A DNA stretch of 64,000 nucleotides. Source: Sanderia malayensis (Eukaryota; Cnidaria; Scyphozoa; Semaeostomeae; Pelagiidae). Below are positions 20,897 to 32,478 of this stretch, in pieces; the first letter of the stretch is position 1, and each line of letters starts with the position of its first letter. A model generated the notes under the pieces. That model was given only the letters and a program-made list of their open reading frames with translations, was not told where the DNA came from and ran no database searches. Position numbers and translations under genes: made by a program. The stretch is from positions 1-64,000 of the forward strand of contig RQOL01000290.1 in assembly GCA_013076295.1 (NCBI GenBank), written 5' to 3'.

Positions 20897-21530
20897 TGAA
20901 GATGGCCTCGTATAATAAAATATAGATAACTGAAATCGAGGCCTCCTGAAATGTCACAGAATGCGTAAATATTGTTAGTATGTGGGTGGAAACACCCTGG
21001 TAGTGGCCTGTAGTCTGAAATTTAGTTATGAGAAATGACTACAGAAAATGAAGACTTTTCAAGAAAGCATAGGTAATGTTGCACGCTTCACTGGTAAATT
21101 TAAATTATATTCAGGTAAATAGTACATTTATGTTGTAAGATATACCAAGTATAAAATTTATAAGTTGAAGTCATCTCCTTTCAACCTTTGTTCTGTGTTC
21201 TATATCAATCATGCATCTTCTTCATTCTCTGTGTATTTATCAATGAAGGGTACTACAAAGTATAAAGTATAAAAATATATTAACAATATTTCTATACTAC
21301 AAAGTATAGAAATATATTAACAAATTGGAGAACATATGATTGCCTACAAAGACTTAAAAAACTGCTTGAACATACTATTCAATGCAACATGAAAAATAAA
21401 ATTATAAATACAATGCTACATCATACTCAAAAATACTATACATGACCATGCAATACTATACTGTATGATACTATATATATACAGTCATGCAATACTATCT
21501 TGTATCACACTATATCTATATATATTATAT
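20897..21530. other. AT-rich intergenic sequence
   Basis: No gene supported. Contains short repeated atactatacatg / tactacaaagtata motifs between about 21240 and 21520 that grade into (TA)n before the next CTAG-module array. Confidence 0.5.
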
Positions 21531-21788
21531 GACTGACAGGGCGCACTTCGTGCGCTCATTCGCTTCCGCTCATGCCCCTTTCAACCCCACGTACAATGGG
21601 TTAGCTCGCTACGCTCGCCTGTCCATCTATTATGAAGAAACATTGACTGATAGGGCGCACTTCGTGCGCTGCATTCGCTTACGCTCATGCCCCTTTAAAC
21701 CCCACGTACAATGGGTTGGCTCGCTACGCTCGCCTGTGTATCTATTATCAAGAAACATTGACTGATAGGGCGCACTTCGTGCGCTTCG
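21530..21788. repeat. CTAG-module internal units, 114-115-bp period
   Basis: GCGCAC-TTC-GTGCGC cores at 21541, 21655 and 21770 have the same ctattatcaagaaacattg-containing long unit as at 9.6-9.9 kb. There is no CTAG terminus. The third unit breaks off inside the core and runs directly into the 14-bp satellite at about 21788. Confidence 0.85.
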
Positions 21789-22485
21789 TACTATTGTAGG
21801 GTATGTATTGTAGGGTATGTATTGTAGGGTATGTATTGTAGGGTATGTATTGTACGGTATGTATTGTTCGGTATGTATTGTAGGGTATGTATTGTAAAGT
21901 ATGTATTGTAGGGTATGGATTGTAGGTTATGTATCGTAGGGTATGTATCGTAGGGTATGTACTGTGGGGTATGTACTGTAGGGTATGTATCGTAGGCTAT
22001 GTACTGTAGGGTATGTACTGTAGGGTATGTATTGTAGGTTATGTATTGTAGGGTATGTGTTGTAGGGTATGTTACGTAAGGTATGTATTGTAGGGTATGT
22101 ATTGTAGGGTATGTATTGTATGGTATGTATTGTAGGGTATGTGTTGTAGGGTATGTATTGTAAGGTATGTATTGTAGGGTATGTATTGTAGGTATGTATT
22201 GTAGGTTATGTATTGTAGGGTATGTATTGTAGGGTATGTATTGTAGGGTATGTATTGTAAGGTATGTATTGTAGGGTATGTATTGTAGGGTATCTATTGT
22301 AGGGTATGTATTGTAAGGTATGTATTGTAAGGTATGTATTGTAGGGTATGTATTGTAGGGTATGTATTGTAAGGTATGTGTTGTAGGGTATGTATTGTAG
22401 GGTATGTATTGTAAGGTATGTTGTAGGGTATGTATTGTAGGGTTTGTATTGTAGGGTTTGTATTGTAGGGTATGTATGTGTATGT
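21789..22485. repeat. 14-bp TATGTATTGTAGGG minisatellite array
   Basis: About 50 units in reverse orientation relative to 7.2 kb, with single-base variants (GTAAGG, GTACGG, TATCGTA). It merges into (TATG)n at 22480. The long open frames read from the minus strand are repeat artefacts. Confidence 0.97.
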
Positions 22486-22831
22486 ATGTATGTATGGGCA
22501 TGAGCGGTAGCGAATGCAGCGCGCGAAGCGCGCCAACCAGATTAAGCTTTGTTTACTTGATGGGCTCCGGGGAGGGAGCGAAGCGACCGAACCCGGCTCA
22601 TGTATGTATGTATGTATGTATGTATGTATGTATGTATGTATGTATGTAGGGTATGTATGTAGGGTATGTATGTATGTATGTATGTAGGTTATGTATGCAT
22701 GTATGTATGTATGTATGTATGTATGGGCATGAGCAGGAGCGAATGCAGCGCACGAAGCGCGCCAACCACATTAAACTTCTGTTGCTTGAGGGGCTCCGGG
22801 GAGAGAGCGTAGCGACCGGGCCCCCGGCTAG
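22486..22831. repeat. Two CTAG modules separated by (TATG)n
   Basis: Reverse orientation. First is gggcatgagcggtagcg with core GCGCGC-GAA-GCGCGC (22519-22533), ccggggagggagcg and cggctcatg, then (TATG)n 22600-22725. A second copy follows with an imperfect core (GCGCAC-GAA-GCGCGC) and terminates in gggcccccggCTAG at 22828-22831. The same pair recurs at 24.68, 31.15 and 35.66 kb. Confidence 0.8.
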
Positions 22832-24272
22832 TCTATTTATACTATTCTACGGTCACACGTGACCCCAACCCGCCAAACAATGCTCCATTGTCTCTCGAAC
22901 AATCGACGTTCGAACAAACAATGGGATCAAAGGAATTTCGTTGTATCCATAAAGGCTTTCTTTTGGGGTGCAAATAAGGGTGCAAATCGGTATAGAAATG
23001 ATCGCTGCATTGTGCTGATGACAGTGTACTATTTGGCTAATTTCTAGCCCCAGCGGTTCGGGAGTTATGGCCCATTTTGTGTCCCGACTTTCTAGAAAGT
23101 TCCGAGGACGGAGTTAATGAGATGCAAAACGAGCAGGGAGAAGCACGTGTTTTTTTAGTTGAACGGGCGGCAAGTTGCTCGGATTTAAACGTGAATACGT
23201 GCCGGAAATCAATTGTAAAGACATGTCAATTGTTCTCAGGACCTGTGGAGACAATGTGTGGACAATTATTTCAAGGTATTTCTTTTATTTCATTGTTTTT
23301 GGCTGAAAATAGCACGAGTTTTGTTTTGTTTAACCTCACGTTTTTCTTTCGGCTCGAGGGCCTAACCAAAACACGAAGAAAATTTTGATTTTCTCGGGTC
23401 GTTCTGGGCCGATTTCCTCCATTTAAACTTTCAATAACTATTTATTTACACAAGAACTAAAGTTATATGGCTTTGTTTTTTTTGTTTTGTTGATTTTCCT
23501 CTGTTTTTGGATACTTTTAGCCGAGATTGGGTTTTGCTGGAAAACACGAAATTTTGACGCAACACGCGTGGGTTTGCATTTGCTCCCAAAACTTTGTTTT
23601 TTTCACCCGGATACTTTCGATAAATGTTCGCCAAGCTATTAGCTTCAGGTTGATATATTCGTGGGTTCTGTAGGACAAAAATTGGCCACGTTAATTTAAT
23701 TTGAAACTTGGCGAATCGTGTTTGAAATGTTATTTTTTGCAGGGGTTTGATTTCACGGCTATTTTGAAGAAAATCATGTCTTGGACTTCAAAAATTTACA
23801 ACTAAAATTGCGAAAAGCTTTTCATATGCACCCAAATACTTTCGATGTTTATTTGCCAAGGTATTAGCTTCATGCTGGTGTAATTTGAGTTCAAATGGAC
23901 AAATTTTGACCAGGTTAGGGGAATTTTTGTGTTCTTAAAGTTGGCTGATGAAGAAATTTTTTCACGGCTTTTGTGTTGGACTCCACTAAATACTCTCTTA
24001 AAATTCAAAACAACACTGTTAGAAATGTGAATATATTTATCGGATTCGCTGTTTTCTTAGCTACAGTTTGATATATTTTTTATTACAGATTGAGTTTAAA
24101 TTTTCCAACATTGATTAAATTTTTGAAGGCAACTTTTTTTTTTCAAACTTCACACTGAAGCTAGCTACTTTCGGAAGCGGCTTTCAGGGGGGCAGCGTGG
24201 GCGCCGGGCGGTCGCTTGGCAGGGGGGAAGACTCAACCTCCCACCTTTACTTTCTTTAGAAATGTGGCGTCG
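22832..24272 (+). repeat. U block 1 (longest left-side copy)
   Basis: Runs from gtctatttatac..cacgtgacc, through acaatgg repeats, ttcgggagttatggcccatt, tttctagaaagt and ggctcgagggcctaacc, to ggtgggaggttgag-type sequence at the satellite junction (gtcgcttggcaggggg...). A 103-codon frame at 23077-23388 recurs in U3/U4 but has many nonsynonymous differences and is broken in U2, U5 and U6, so it is not under evident protein selection. U1 and U6 share an extra ~0.5 kb next to the array that U3-U5 lack. Confidence 0.8.
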
Positions 24273-24941
24273 TGTGTATTGTAGGGTATGTATTGTAGAG
24301 TATGTATTGTAGGGTATGTTATGTAGGGTAAGTATTGTAGGGTATGTATGGTGGGTATGTATTTTAGGGTATTTATAGTAGGGTATGTATTGTAGGGTAT
24401 GTATAGTAGGGTATGTTATGTACGGTATGTATTGTAGGGTATGTATTGTAGGGTATGTAGTGTAGGGTATGTATTGTAGAGTATGTATGTAGGGTATGTA
24501 TTGTAGGGTATGTATTGTAGGGTTTGTATTGTAGGGTATGTATTGTAGGGTATGTTTTGTAGGGTATGTATTGTAGGTATGTATTGTAGGGTATGTATTG
24601 TGGGGTATGTTATGTAGGGTATGTATTGTAGGGTATGTATCGTAGGGTATTATGTATGTATGCATGTATGTATGTATGGGCATGAGCGGGAGCGAATGCA
24701 GCGCGCGAAGCGCGCCAACCAGATTAAGCTTTGCTTATTTGACGGGCTCCGGGGAGGGAGCGAAGCGACCGAACCCGGCCCATGTATGTATGTATGTATG
24801 TATGTATGTATGTATGTATGTATGTATGTATGTATGGGCATGAGCAGCAGCGAATGCAGCGCGCGAAGCGCGCCAACCAGATTAAGCTTTGTTGCTTGGG
24901 GGGCTCCGGGGAGGGAGCGTAGCGACCGGGCCCCCGGCTAG
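24273..24941. repeat. 14-bp satellite array and CTAG module pair
   Basis: Satellite 24274-24655 is followed by gggcatgagcgggagcg modules with perfect GCGCGC-GAA-GCGCGC cores, (TATG)n at 24784-24836 and terminal CTAG at 24938-24941. Same layout as 22.5-22.83 kb. Confidence 0.9.
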
Positions 24942-26388
24942 TCTATATATACTATTCTACGGTCACACGTGACCCGCGGACTGTGAACAATGCCATTGTT
25001 TCTTGAACAATCGACGTTCGACCAAACAATGGGATCAAAGGAATTTCGTTGTATCCATAAAGGCTTTTTTTTTGCAGGTCAATAAGGGTGCAAATTGGTA
25101 TCAAAATGATCGCTGCATTGCGCTGATCACAGTAAAGTATGTGGCTAATTTCTAATCCAAGCGGTTCGGGAGTTATGGCCCATTTTGTGTTCCGACTTTC
25201 TAGAAAGTTCCGAGGACCGAGTTAATGAGATGCAAAACGAACAGGGAGAAGCACGTGTTGTTTAGTTGAACGGGCGGCAAGTTGCTCGGGTGTAAACGTG
25301 AATACCTGCCGGAAATCAATTGTAAAGACGTGTCAATTGTTGTCAAGACCTGTGGAGACAATTGGTGGACAATTATTTCAAGGTATTTCCTTTATTCAAT
25401 TGTTTTTTGCTTTAAATAGCACGAGTTTTGTTTTGTTTAACCTCACGTTTTTCTTTCGGCTCGAGGGCCTAACCAAAACACGAAAACAATTTTGATTTTC
25501 TCGGGTCGTTCTGGGCCGATTTTCTCCATTTAAACTTTCGAAAACTATTTATTTACACAAGAACTAAAGTTATATGGCTTTTTTTTTTGTTTTGTTGATT
25601 TTCCTCTGTTTTTGGACAGTTTTGGCCGAGTTTGGGTTTTGCTGGAAAACACGAAATTTTCATGCAACACGCGTGTGTTTTGCATTTGGGAAAATTAAAT
25701 TTTAACCTGGCAAAACTTTGTTTTTTTCGCCCAAATACTTTCGATAAATGTTGCCAAGCTATTAGCTTCATGTTGATATTTTCGTGGGGTGTGTAGGACA
25801 AAAATTCGCCACGTTAATTTAATTTGCAAGTTTTAGTGTTTTTAAAGTACTTTAGTAAACACAAGATATTTATATCTACTAATAAAATAAAGAAAGATCT
25901 CACCAAATATTCTTGCTTTAGACGATGCTGTATCTGACTCGAGAGGCTGGAGAGAATAAACAAATCGTTCGTGTTTTTGTGCGTTTTCTTGAATCCAAAA
26001 ACTAAATCTAACTATTATCAAATTTACTACGAATTTATATATCTGTTACGAGGAATAGGGAGATAATTTTATCTACGTAAATCATGAGTAATAATGTAAG
26101 TGTGATATATGAAATAATTAAACAAAGCTACATTTAGGTATGTTTTACGACAGCAAAGCTATGACTAAGCTAGGTCATGCTGTTCTACGTGATACAAGGA
26201 TAGCGATGAATGTAAACATGTTGTTACTACGTATTAAAGAATACACTTAGAAATGAACTGAATGAAAAATGAATGAAAATTATTAAGTAGTCACTACAGT
26301 ACGTTGATGAATTCATTTTTTCACTTTCAGAAGAAACGGCTTTTAGGGGGGCGGCAGGGAGGGCGCTGGGTGGTCGCTTGCCAGGGGA
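24942..26388 (+). repeat. U block 2, interrupted by a 447-bp insertion
   Basis: Matches U3 closely up to 25850 and resumes at 26303 (gttgatgaattcattttttc). The intervening 25851-26297 is absent from U3, U4 and U5 and is flanked by AGTAC on both sides. It ends at the satellite near 26389 (tcgcttgccaggggaagtatgg). Confidence 0.8.
25851..26297. mobile_element. 447-bp insertion with AGTAC target duplication
   Basis: Defined by comparison with the uninterrupted U blocks at 32390 and 36884, which have a single 'aaagtaccttgatg'. Here AGTAC occurs at 25846-25850 and 26298-26302. No clear terminal inverted repeats, no ORF over about 40 codons and no poly(A) tail. The class is unknown; a SINE, a hAT-like remnant or a filler insertion are all possible. 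Confidence 0.6.
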
Positions 26389-29300
26389 AGTATGGTAGGG
26401 TATGTATGGTAGGGTATGCATTGTAGGGTATGTATTGTAGTAGGGTATGTATTTTAGGGTATGTATTTTAGGGTATGTATTGTAGGGTATGTTATGTAGG
26501 GTATGTATTGTAGGGTATGTATTGTAGGGTATGTATTTTAGGGTATGTATTTTAGGGTATGTATTGTAGGGTATGTTATGTAGGGTATGTATTGTAGGGT
26601 ATGTATTGTAGGGTATGTATTTTAGGGTATGTATTGTAGGGTATGTATTGTAGGGTTGTATTGTAGAGTATGTATCGTAAGGTATGTATTGTAGGGTATG
26701 TATGTAGGGTATGTATTGTAGGGTATGTATTGTAGGGTATTTATTGTAGGGTATGTATTGTAAGGTATGTATTGTAGGTATGTATTGTAGGGTATTTATT
26801 GTAGGGTATGTTATGTAGGGTATGTATTGTAGGGTATGTATTGTAGGGTATGTATTGTAGGGTATGTATTGTAGGGTATTTATTGTAGGGTATGTATTGT
26901 AGGGTTGTATTGTAGGGTATGTATGTAAGGTATGTATTGTAGGGTATGTATGTAGGGTATGTATTGTAGGGTATGTATTGTAGGGTATTTATTGCAGGGT
27001 ATGTATTGTAAGGTATGTATTGTAGGTATGTATTGTAGGGTATGTATTGTAGGGTATGTATGTAGGGTATGTATTGTAGGGTATGTATGTAGGGTATGCA
27101 TTGTAGGGTATGTATTGTAGGGTATGTATTTTAGGGTATGTATTTTAGGGTATGTATTGTAGGGTATGTTATGTAGGGTATGTATTGTAGGGTATGTATT
27201 GTAGGGTATGTATTGTAGGGTATGTATTGTAGGGTATGTATTGTAGGGTTTGTATTGTAGGTATGTATCGTAGGTATGTATTGTAGGGTATGTATGTAGG
27301 GTATGTATTGTAGGGTATGTATTGTAGGGTATGTATTGTAGGGTATGTATTGTAGGTATGTATTGTAAGGTATGTATTGTAGGGTATTATTGTAGGGTAT
27401 GTTATGTAGGGTATGTATTGTAGGGTATGTATTGTAGGGTATGTATTGTAGGGTATGTATTGTAGGGTATTTATTGTAGGGTATGTATTGTAGGGTTTGT
27501 ATTGTAGGGTATGTATGTAGGTATGTATTGTAGGGTATGTATTGTAGGGTATGTATTGTAGGGTATTATTGCAGGGTATGTATTGTAAGGTATGTATTGT
27601 AGGTATGTATTGTAGGGTATTTATTGTAGGGTATGTTATGTAGGGTATGTATTGTAGGGTATGTATTGTAGGGTATGTATTGTAGGGTATGTATTGTAGG
27701 GTATTTATTGTAGGGTATGTATTGTAGGTATGTATTGTAAGGTATGTATTGTAGGTATTTATTGTAGGGTATGTTATGTAGGGTATGTATTGTAGGGTAT
27801 GTATTGTAGGGTATGTATTGTAGGTATGTATTGTAGGTATGTATTGTAAGGTATGTATTGTAGGGTATTACTGTAGGGTATGTATTGTGGGTATGTTCTG
27901 TAGGGTATGTATTGTAGGGTATGTATTGTAGGGTATGTATGTAGGGTATGTATTGTAGGGTATGTATTGTAGGGTATGTATTGTAGGGTATTATTGTAGG
28001 GTATGTATTGTAGGGTTTGTATTGTAGGGTATGTATCGTAAGGTATGTATTGTAGGGTATGTATGTAGGGTATGTATTGTAGGGTATGTATTGTAGGGTA
28101 TGTTATGTAGGGTATGTATTGTAGGGTATGTATTGTAGGGTATGTATTTTGAGTATGTATTGTAGGGTATGTATTGTAGGGTTTGTATTGTAGAGTATGT
28201 ATCGTAAGGTATGTATTGTAGGGTATGTATTGTAGGGTATGTATGGTAGGGTATGCATTGTAGGGTATGTATTGTAGGGTATGTATTTTAGGGTATGTAT
28301 TTTAGGGTATGTATTGTAGGGTATGTTATGTAGGGTATGTATTGTAGGTAATGTATTGTAGGGTATGTATTTTAGGGTATGTATTTTAGGGTATGTATTG
28401 TAGGGTATGTTATGTAGGGTATGTATTGTAGGGTATGTATTGTAGGGTATGTATTTTAGGGTATGTATTGTAGGGTATGTATTGTAGGGTTTGTATTGTA
28501 GAGTATGTATCGTAAGGTATGTATTGTAGGGTATGTATGTAGGGTATGTATTGTAGGGTATGTATTGTAGGGTATTTATTGTAGGGTATGTATTGTAAGG
28601 TATGTATTGTAAGGTATGTATTGTAGGGTATTTATTGTAGGGTATGTTATGTAGGGTATGTATTGTAGGGTATGTATTGTAGGGTATGTATTGTAGGGTA
28701 TGTATTGTAGGGTATTATTGTAGGGTATGTATTGTAGGGTTTGTATTGTAGGGTATGTATCGTAAGGTATGTATTGTAGGGTATGTATGTAGGGTATGTA
28801 TTGTAGGGTATGTATTGTAGGGTATTTATTGCAGGGTATGTATTGTAAGGTATGTATTGTAAGGTATGTATTGTAGGGTATTTATTGTAGGGTATGTTAT
28901 GTAGGGTATGTATGGTAGGGTATGTATGGTAGGGTATGCATTGTAGGGTATGTATTGTAGGGTATGTATTTTAGGGTATGTATTTTAGGGTATGTATTGT
29001 AGGGTATGTATGTAGGGTATGTATTGTAGGGTATGTATTGTAGGGTATGTATTTTAGGTATGTATTTTAGGGTATGTATTGTAGGGTATGTTATGTAGGG
29101 TATGTATTGTAGGGTATGTATTGTAGGGTATGTATTTTAGGGTATGTATTGTAGGGTATTTATTGTAGGGTATTTATTGTAGGGTATGTATTGTAAGGTA
29201 TGTATTGTAAGGTATGTATTGTAGCGTATTTATTGTAGGGTATGTTATGTAGGGTATGTATTGTAGGGTATGTATTGTAGGGTATGTATTGTAAGGTATG

Positions 29301-31140
29301 TATTGTAAGGTATGTATCGTAGGGTATTCACTGTAGGGTATGTATTGTGGGTATGTTCTGTAGGGTATGTATTGTAGGTATGATTGTAGGGTATGTATGT
29401 AGGGTATGTATTGTAGGGTATTTATTGTAGGGTATGCATGTGGGGTATGTATCGTAGGGTATGTATTGTAGGGTATGTATTGTAGGGTATGTATGTAGGG
29501 TATGTATTGTAGGGTTTGTATTGTAGGGTATTTATTGTAGAGTAATTTATTGTAGGGTATGTTATTTGTAAGGTATGTATTGTAGGTTATGTATTGTAAG
29601 GTATGGATTGTAGGGTATGTATTGTAGGGTATGCATTGTAGGCTATGTATTGTAGGGTATGTATTGTAGGGTATGTATTGTAGGGTATGTATGTAGGGTA
29701 TGTATTGTAGGGTTTGTATTGTAGGTTATTTATTGTAGAGTATTTATTGTAGGGTATGTATTGTAAGGTATGTATTGTAGGTTATGTATTGTAAGGTATG
29801 GATTGTAGGGTATGTATTGTAGGGTATGTATTGTAGGGTATGTATCGTAGGGTATGTATCGTAGGGTATGTATTGTAGGGTATGTATTGTAGGGTATGTA
29901 TTGTAGGGTATGTAGTGTGGGTTATGTATTGTAGGTATGCATTGTAGGGTATTTATTGTATTGTATGTATTGTAGGGTATGTATTGTAAGGTATGTATTG
30001 TAGGGTATGTATTGTAGGGTAGGTATTGTGGGGTATGTATTGTAGGGTATGTATTGTAGGGTATGTATTGTAGGGTATGTATTGTAGGGTATGTATTGTA
30101 GGGTTTGTATTGTAGGGTTTGTATTGTAGGGTATGTTATGTAGGGTATGTATTGTAGGGTATGTATTGTAGGGTATGTATTGTAGGGTATGTTATGTAGG
30201 GTATGTATTGTAGGGTATGTATTGTAGGGTATGTATTGTAGGGTATGTATTGTAGGGTATGTATTGTAAGGTATGTATTGTAGGGTATGTATTGTAGGGT
30301 ATGTTATGTAGGGTATGTTTTGTAGGGTATGTATCGTAGGGTATGTATTGTAGGGTATGTATTGTAAGTATGTATTGTAAGGTATGTATCGTAGGGTATT
30401 CACTGTAGGGTATGTATTGTGGGGTATGTTCTGTAGGGTATGTATTGTAGGGTATGTTTTGTAGGGTATGTATGTAGGGTATGTATTGTAGGGTATTTAT
30501 TGTAGGGTATGCACTGTGGGGTATGTATCGTAGGGTATGTATTGTAGGGTATGTTTTGTAGGGTATGTATGTAGGGTATGTATTGTAGGGTTTGTATTGT
30601 AGGGTATTTATTGTAGAGTATTTATTGTAGGGTATGTATTGTAAGGTATGTATTGTAGGTTATGTATTGTAAGGTATGGATTGTAGGGTATGTATTGTAG
30701 GGTATGTATTGTAGGGTATGTATCGTAGGGTATGTATCGTAGGGTATGTATTGTAGGGTATGTATTGTAGGGTATGTATTGTAGGGTATGTATTGTAGGG
30801 TATGTAGTGTGGGTTATGTATTGTAGGGTATGCATTGTAGGGTATTTATTGTAGGGTTTGTATTGTAGGGTTTGTATTGTAGGGTATGTTATGTAGGGTA
30901 TGTATTGTAGGGTATGTATTGTAGGGTATGTATTGTAGGGTATGTTATGTAGGGTATGTATTGTAGGGTATGTATTGTAGGGTATGTATTGTAGGGTTTG
31001 TATTGTAGGGTTTGTATTGTAGGGTATGTTATGTAGGGTATGTATTGTAGGGTATGTATTGTAGGGTATGTATTGTAGGGTATGTTATGTTGGGTATGTA
31101 TTGTAGGGTATGTATTGTAGGGTATGTATTGTAGGGTATG
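26389..31140. repeat. Main 14-bp satellite array, 4.75 kb
   Basis: TATGTATTGTAGGG units with recurrent variants (TATGTAGGG, TATTTATTGTAGGG, TATGTTATGTAGGG, TTTGTATTGTAGGG). Variant order repeats, giving higher-order structure: the rare string gtatcgtagggtattcactg occurs near 29316 and again near 30390 (about 1.07 kb apart). No other sequence is embedded. Confidence 0.97.
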
Positions 31141-31478
31141 TATGTATGTATGGGCATGAGTGGTAGCGAATGCAGCGCGCGAAGCGCGCCCACCAGATTA
31201 AGCTTTCTTTACTAGACGGGCTCCGGGGAGGGAGCGAAGCGACCGAACCCGGCTCATGTATGTATGTATGTATGTATGTATGTATGTATGTAGGGTATGT
31301 ATGTAGGGTATGTATGTATGTATGTATGTAGGTTATGTATGTATGTATGTATGTATGTATGTATGTATGTATGGGCACGAGCGGGAGCGAATGCAGCGCG
31401 CGAAGCGCGCCAACCACATTAAACTTTTGTTGCTTGAGGGGCTCCGGGGAGGGAGCGTAGCGACCGGGCCCCGGCTAG
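31141..31478. repeat. CTAG module pair with (TATG)n
   Basis: Same order as 22.5 kb: gggcatgagtggtagcg, perfect GCGCGC hairpin core, ccggggagggagcg, (TATG)n 31256-31371, second module (gggcacgagcgggagcg) and terminal CTAG at 31475-31478. It is nearly identical to 35662-35972. Confidence 0.85.
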
Positions 31479-32478
31479 TCTAATATATAATCTACGTCGA
31501 CACGTGACCCGCCGACTCTAAACAATGGGCTATTGTTTGGTGAACAATCGACGTTCGACCGAACAATGGGATCAAAGGAGCGGGCGTTGCCACTCAAAGG
31601 CTTTTTTCCTGGGGGTCAATAAGGGTGCAAATTGGTATGGAAATGATCGCTGCATTGTGCTGATGAAACTAAAGCTTTCCGCTAATTTCTAACCCCAGCG
31701 GTTCGGGAGTTATGGCCCATTTTGTGTTCCAACTTTCTAGAAAGTTCCGAGGACGGAGTTAATGAGATGCAAAACGAGCAGGGAGAAGCACGTGTTTTTT
31801 TAGTTGAACGGGCGGCAAGTTGCTCAGGTTTAAACATGAATACGTGCCGGAAATCAATTGTAAAGACGTGTCAATTGTTGTCAAGACCTGTGGAGACAAT
31901 TGGTGAACAATTATTTCAAGGTATTTCCTTTATTCAATTGTTTTTGGCTTTAAATAGCACGAGTTTTGTTTTGTTTAACCTCACGTTTTTCTTTCGGCTC
32001 GAGGGCCTAACCAAAACACGAAGACAATTTTGATTTTCTCGGGTCGTTCTGGGCCGATTTTCCCCATTTAAACTTTCGATAACTGTTTATTTACACGAGA
32101 ACTAAAGTTATCTGGCTTTGTTTTTTCTGTTTTCTTGATTATCCTCTGTTTTTGGACAGTTTTGGCTGAGATTGGGTTTTGGTGGAAAACACGAAATTTT
32201 CATGCAACACGCGTGTGTTTTGCATTTGCGAAAACTATTTTTTAACCTGCCAAAACTTTGTTTTTTTCACACAAATACTTTCGATAAATGTTCGCCAAGC
32301 TATTAGCTTCATGTTGATATTTTCGTGGGTTCTGTAGGACAAAAATTGGCCACCCTAATTGAATTTGAAAGTTTTAGTGTTTTTAAAGTACCTTGATGAA
32401 TTCATTTTTTCACTTTCAGAAGAAACGGCTTTTAGGGGGGCGGCAGGGAGGGCGCTGGGTGGTCGCTTGCCAGGGGGA
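31479..32478 (+). repeat. U block 3 (1.0-kb form)
   Basis: Essentially identical to U block 4 at 35973-36972; landmarks are offset by exactly 4494 bp. It differs from U1 at many positions (catgaaactaaag versus catgacagtgtac, for instance) and joins the satellite through cggcttttaggggggcggca. Confidence 0.85.

Noticed and set aside
21789..22485. CRISPR array
   Set aside because: There are no spacers: units are contiguous 14-mers, and the genome is clearly eukaryotic.
23050..23100. tRNA-like ggttcgggagttatgg sequence in U blocks
   Set aside because: Only a T-arm-like string; no acceptor stem, D-arm or anticodon arm could be folded around it, so neither a tRNA nor a tRNA-derived SINE is supported.
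26389..31140. Telomeric or subtelomeric repeat (contains GTAGGG)
   Set aside because: The unit is 14 bp, not TTAGGG-like, is internal, and occurs in both orientations with genes and transposons on both sides.
31722..32033. 103-codon conserved ORF in the U block (also 23077, 36216; parts at 25298, 46793)
   Set aside because: Differences between the older copies are largely amino-acid changing, and several copies are frameshifted. The identity of two copies reflects recent duplication.
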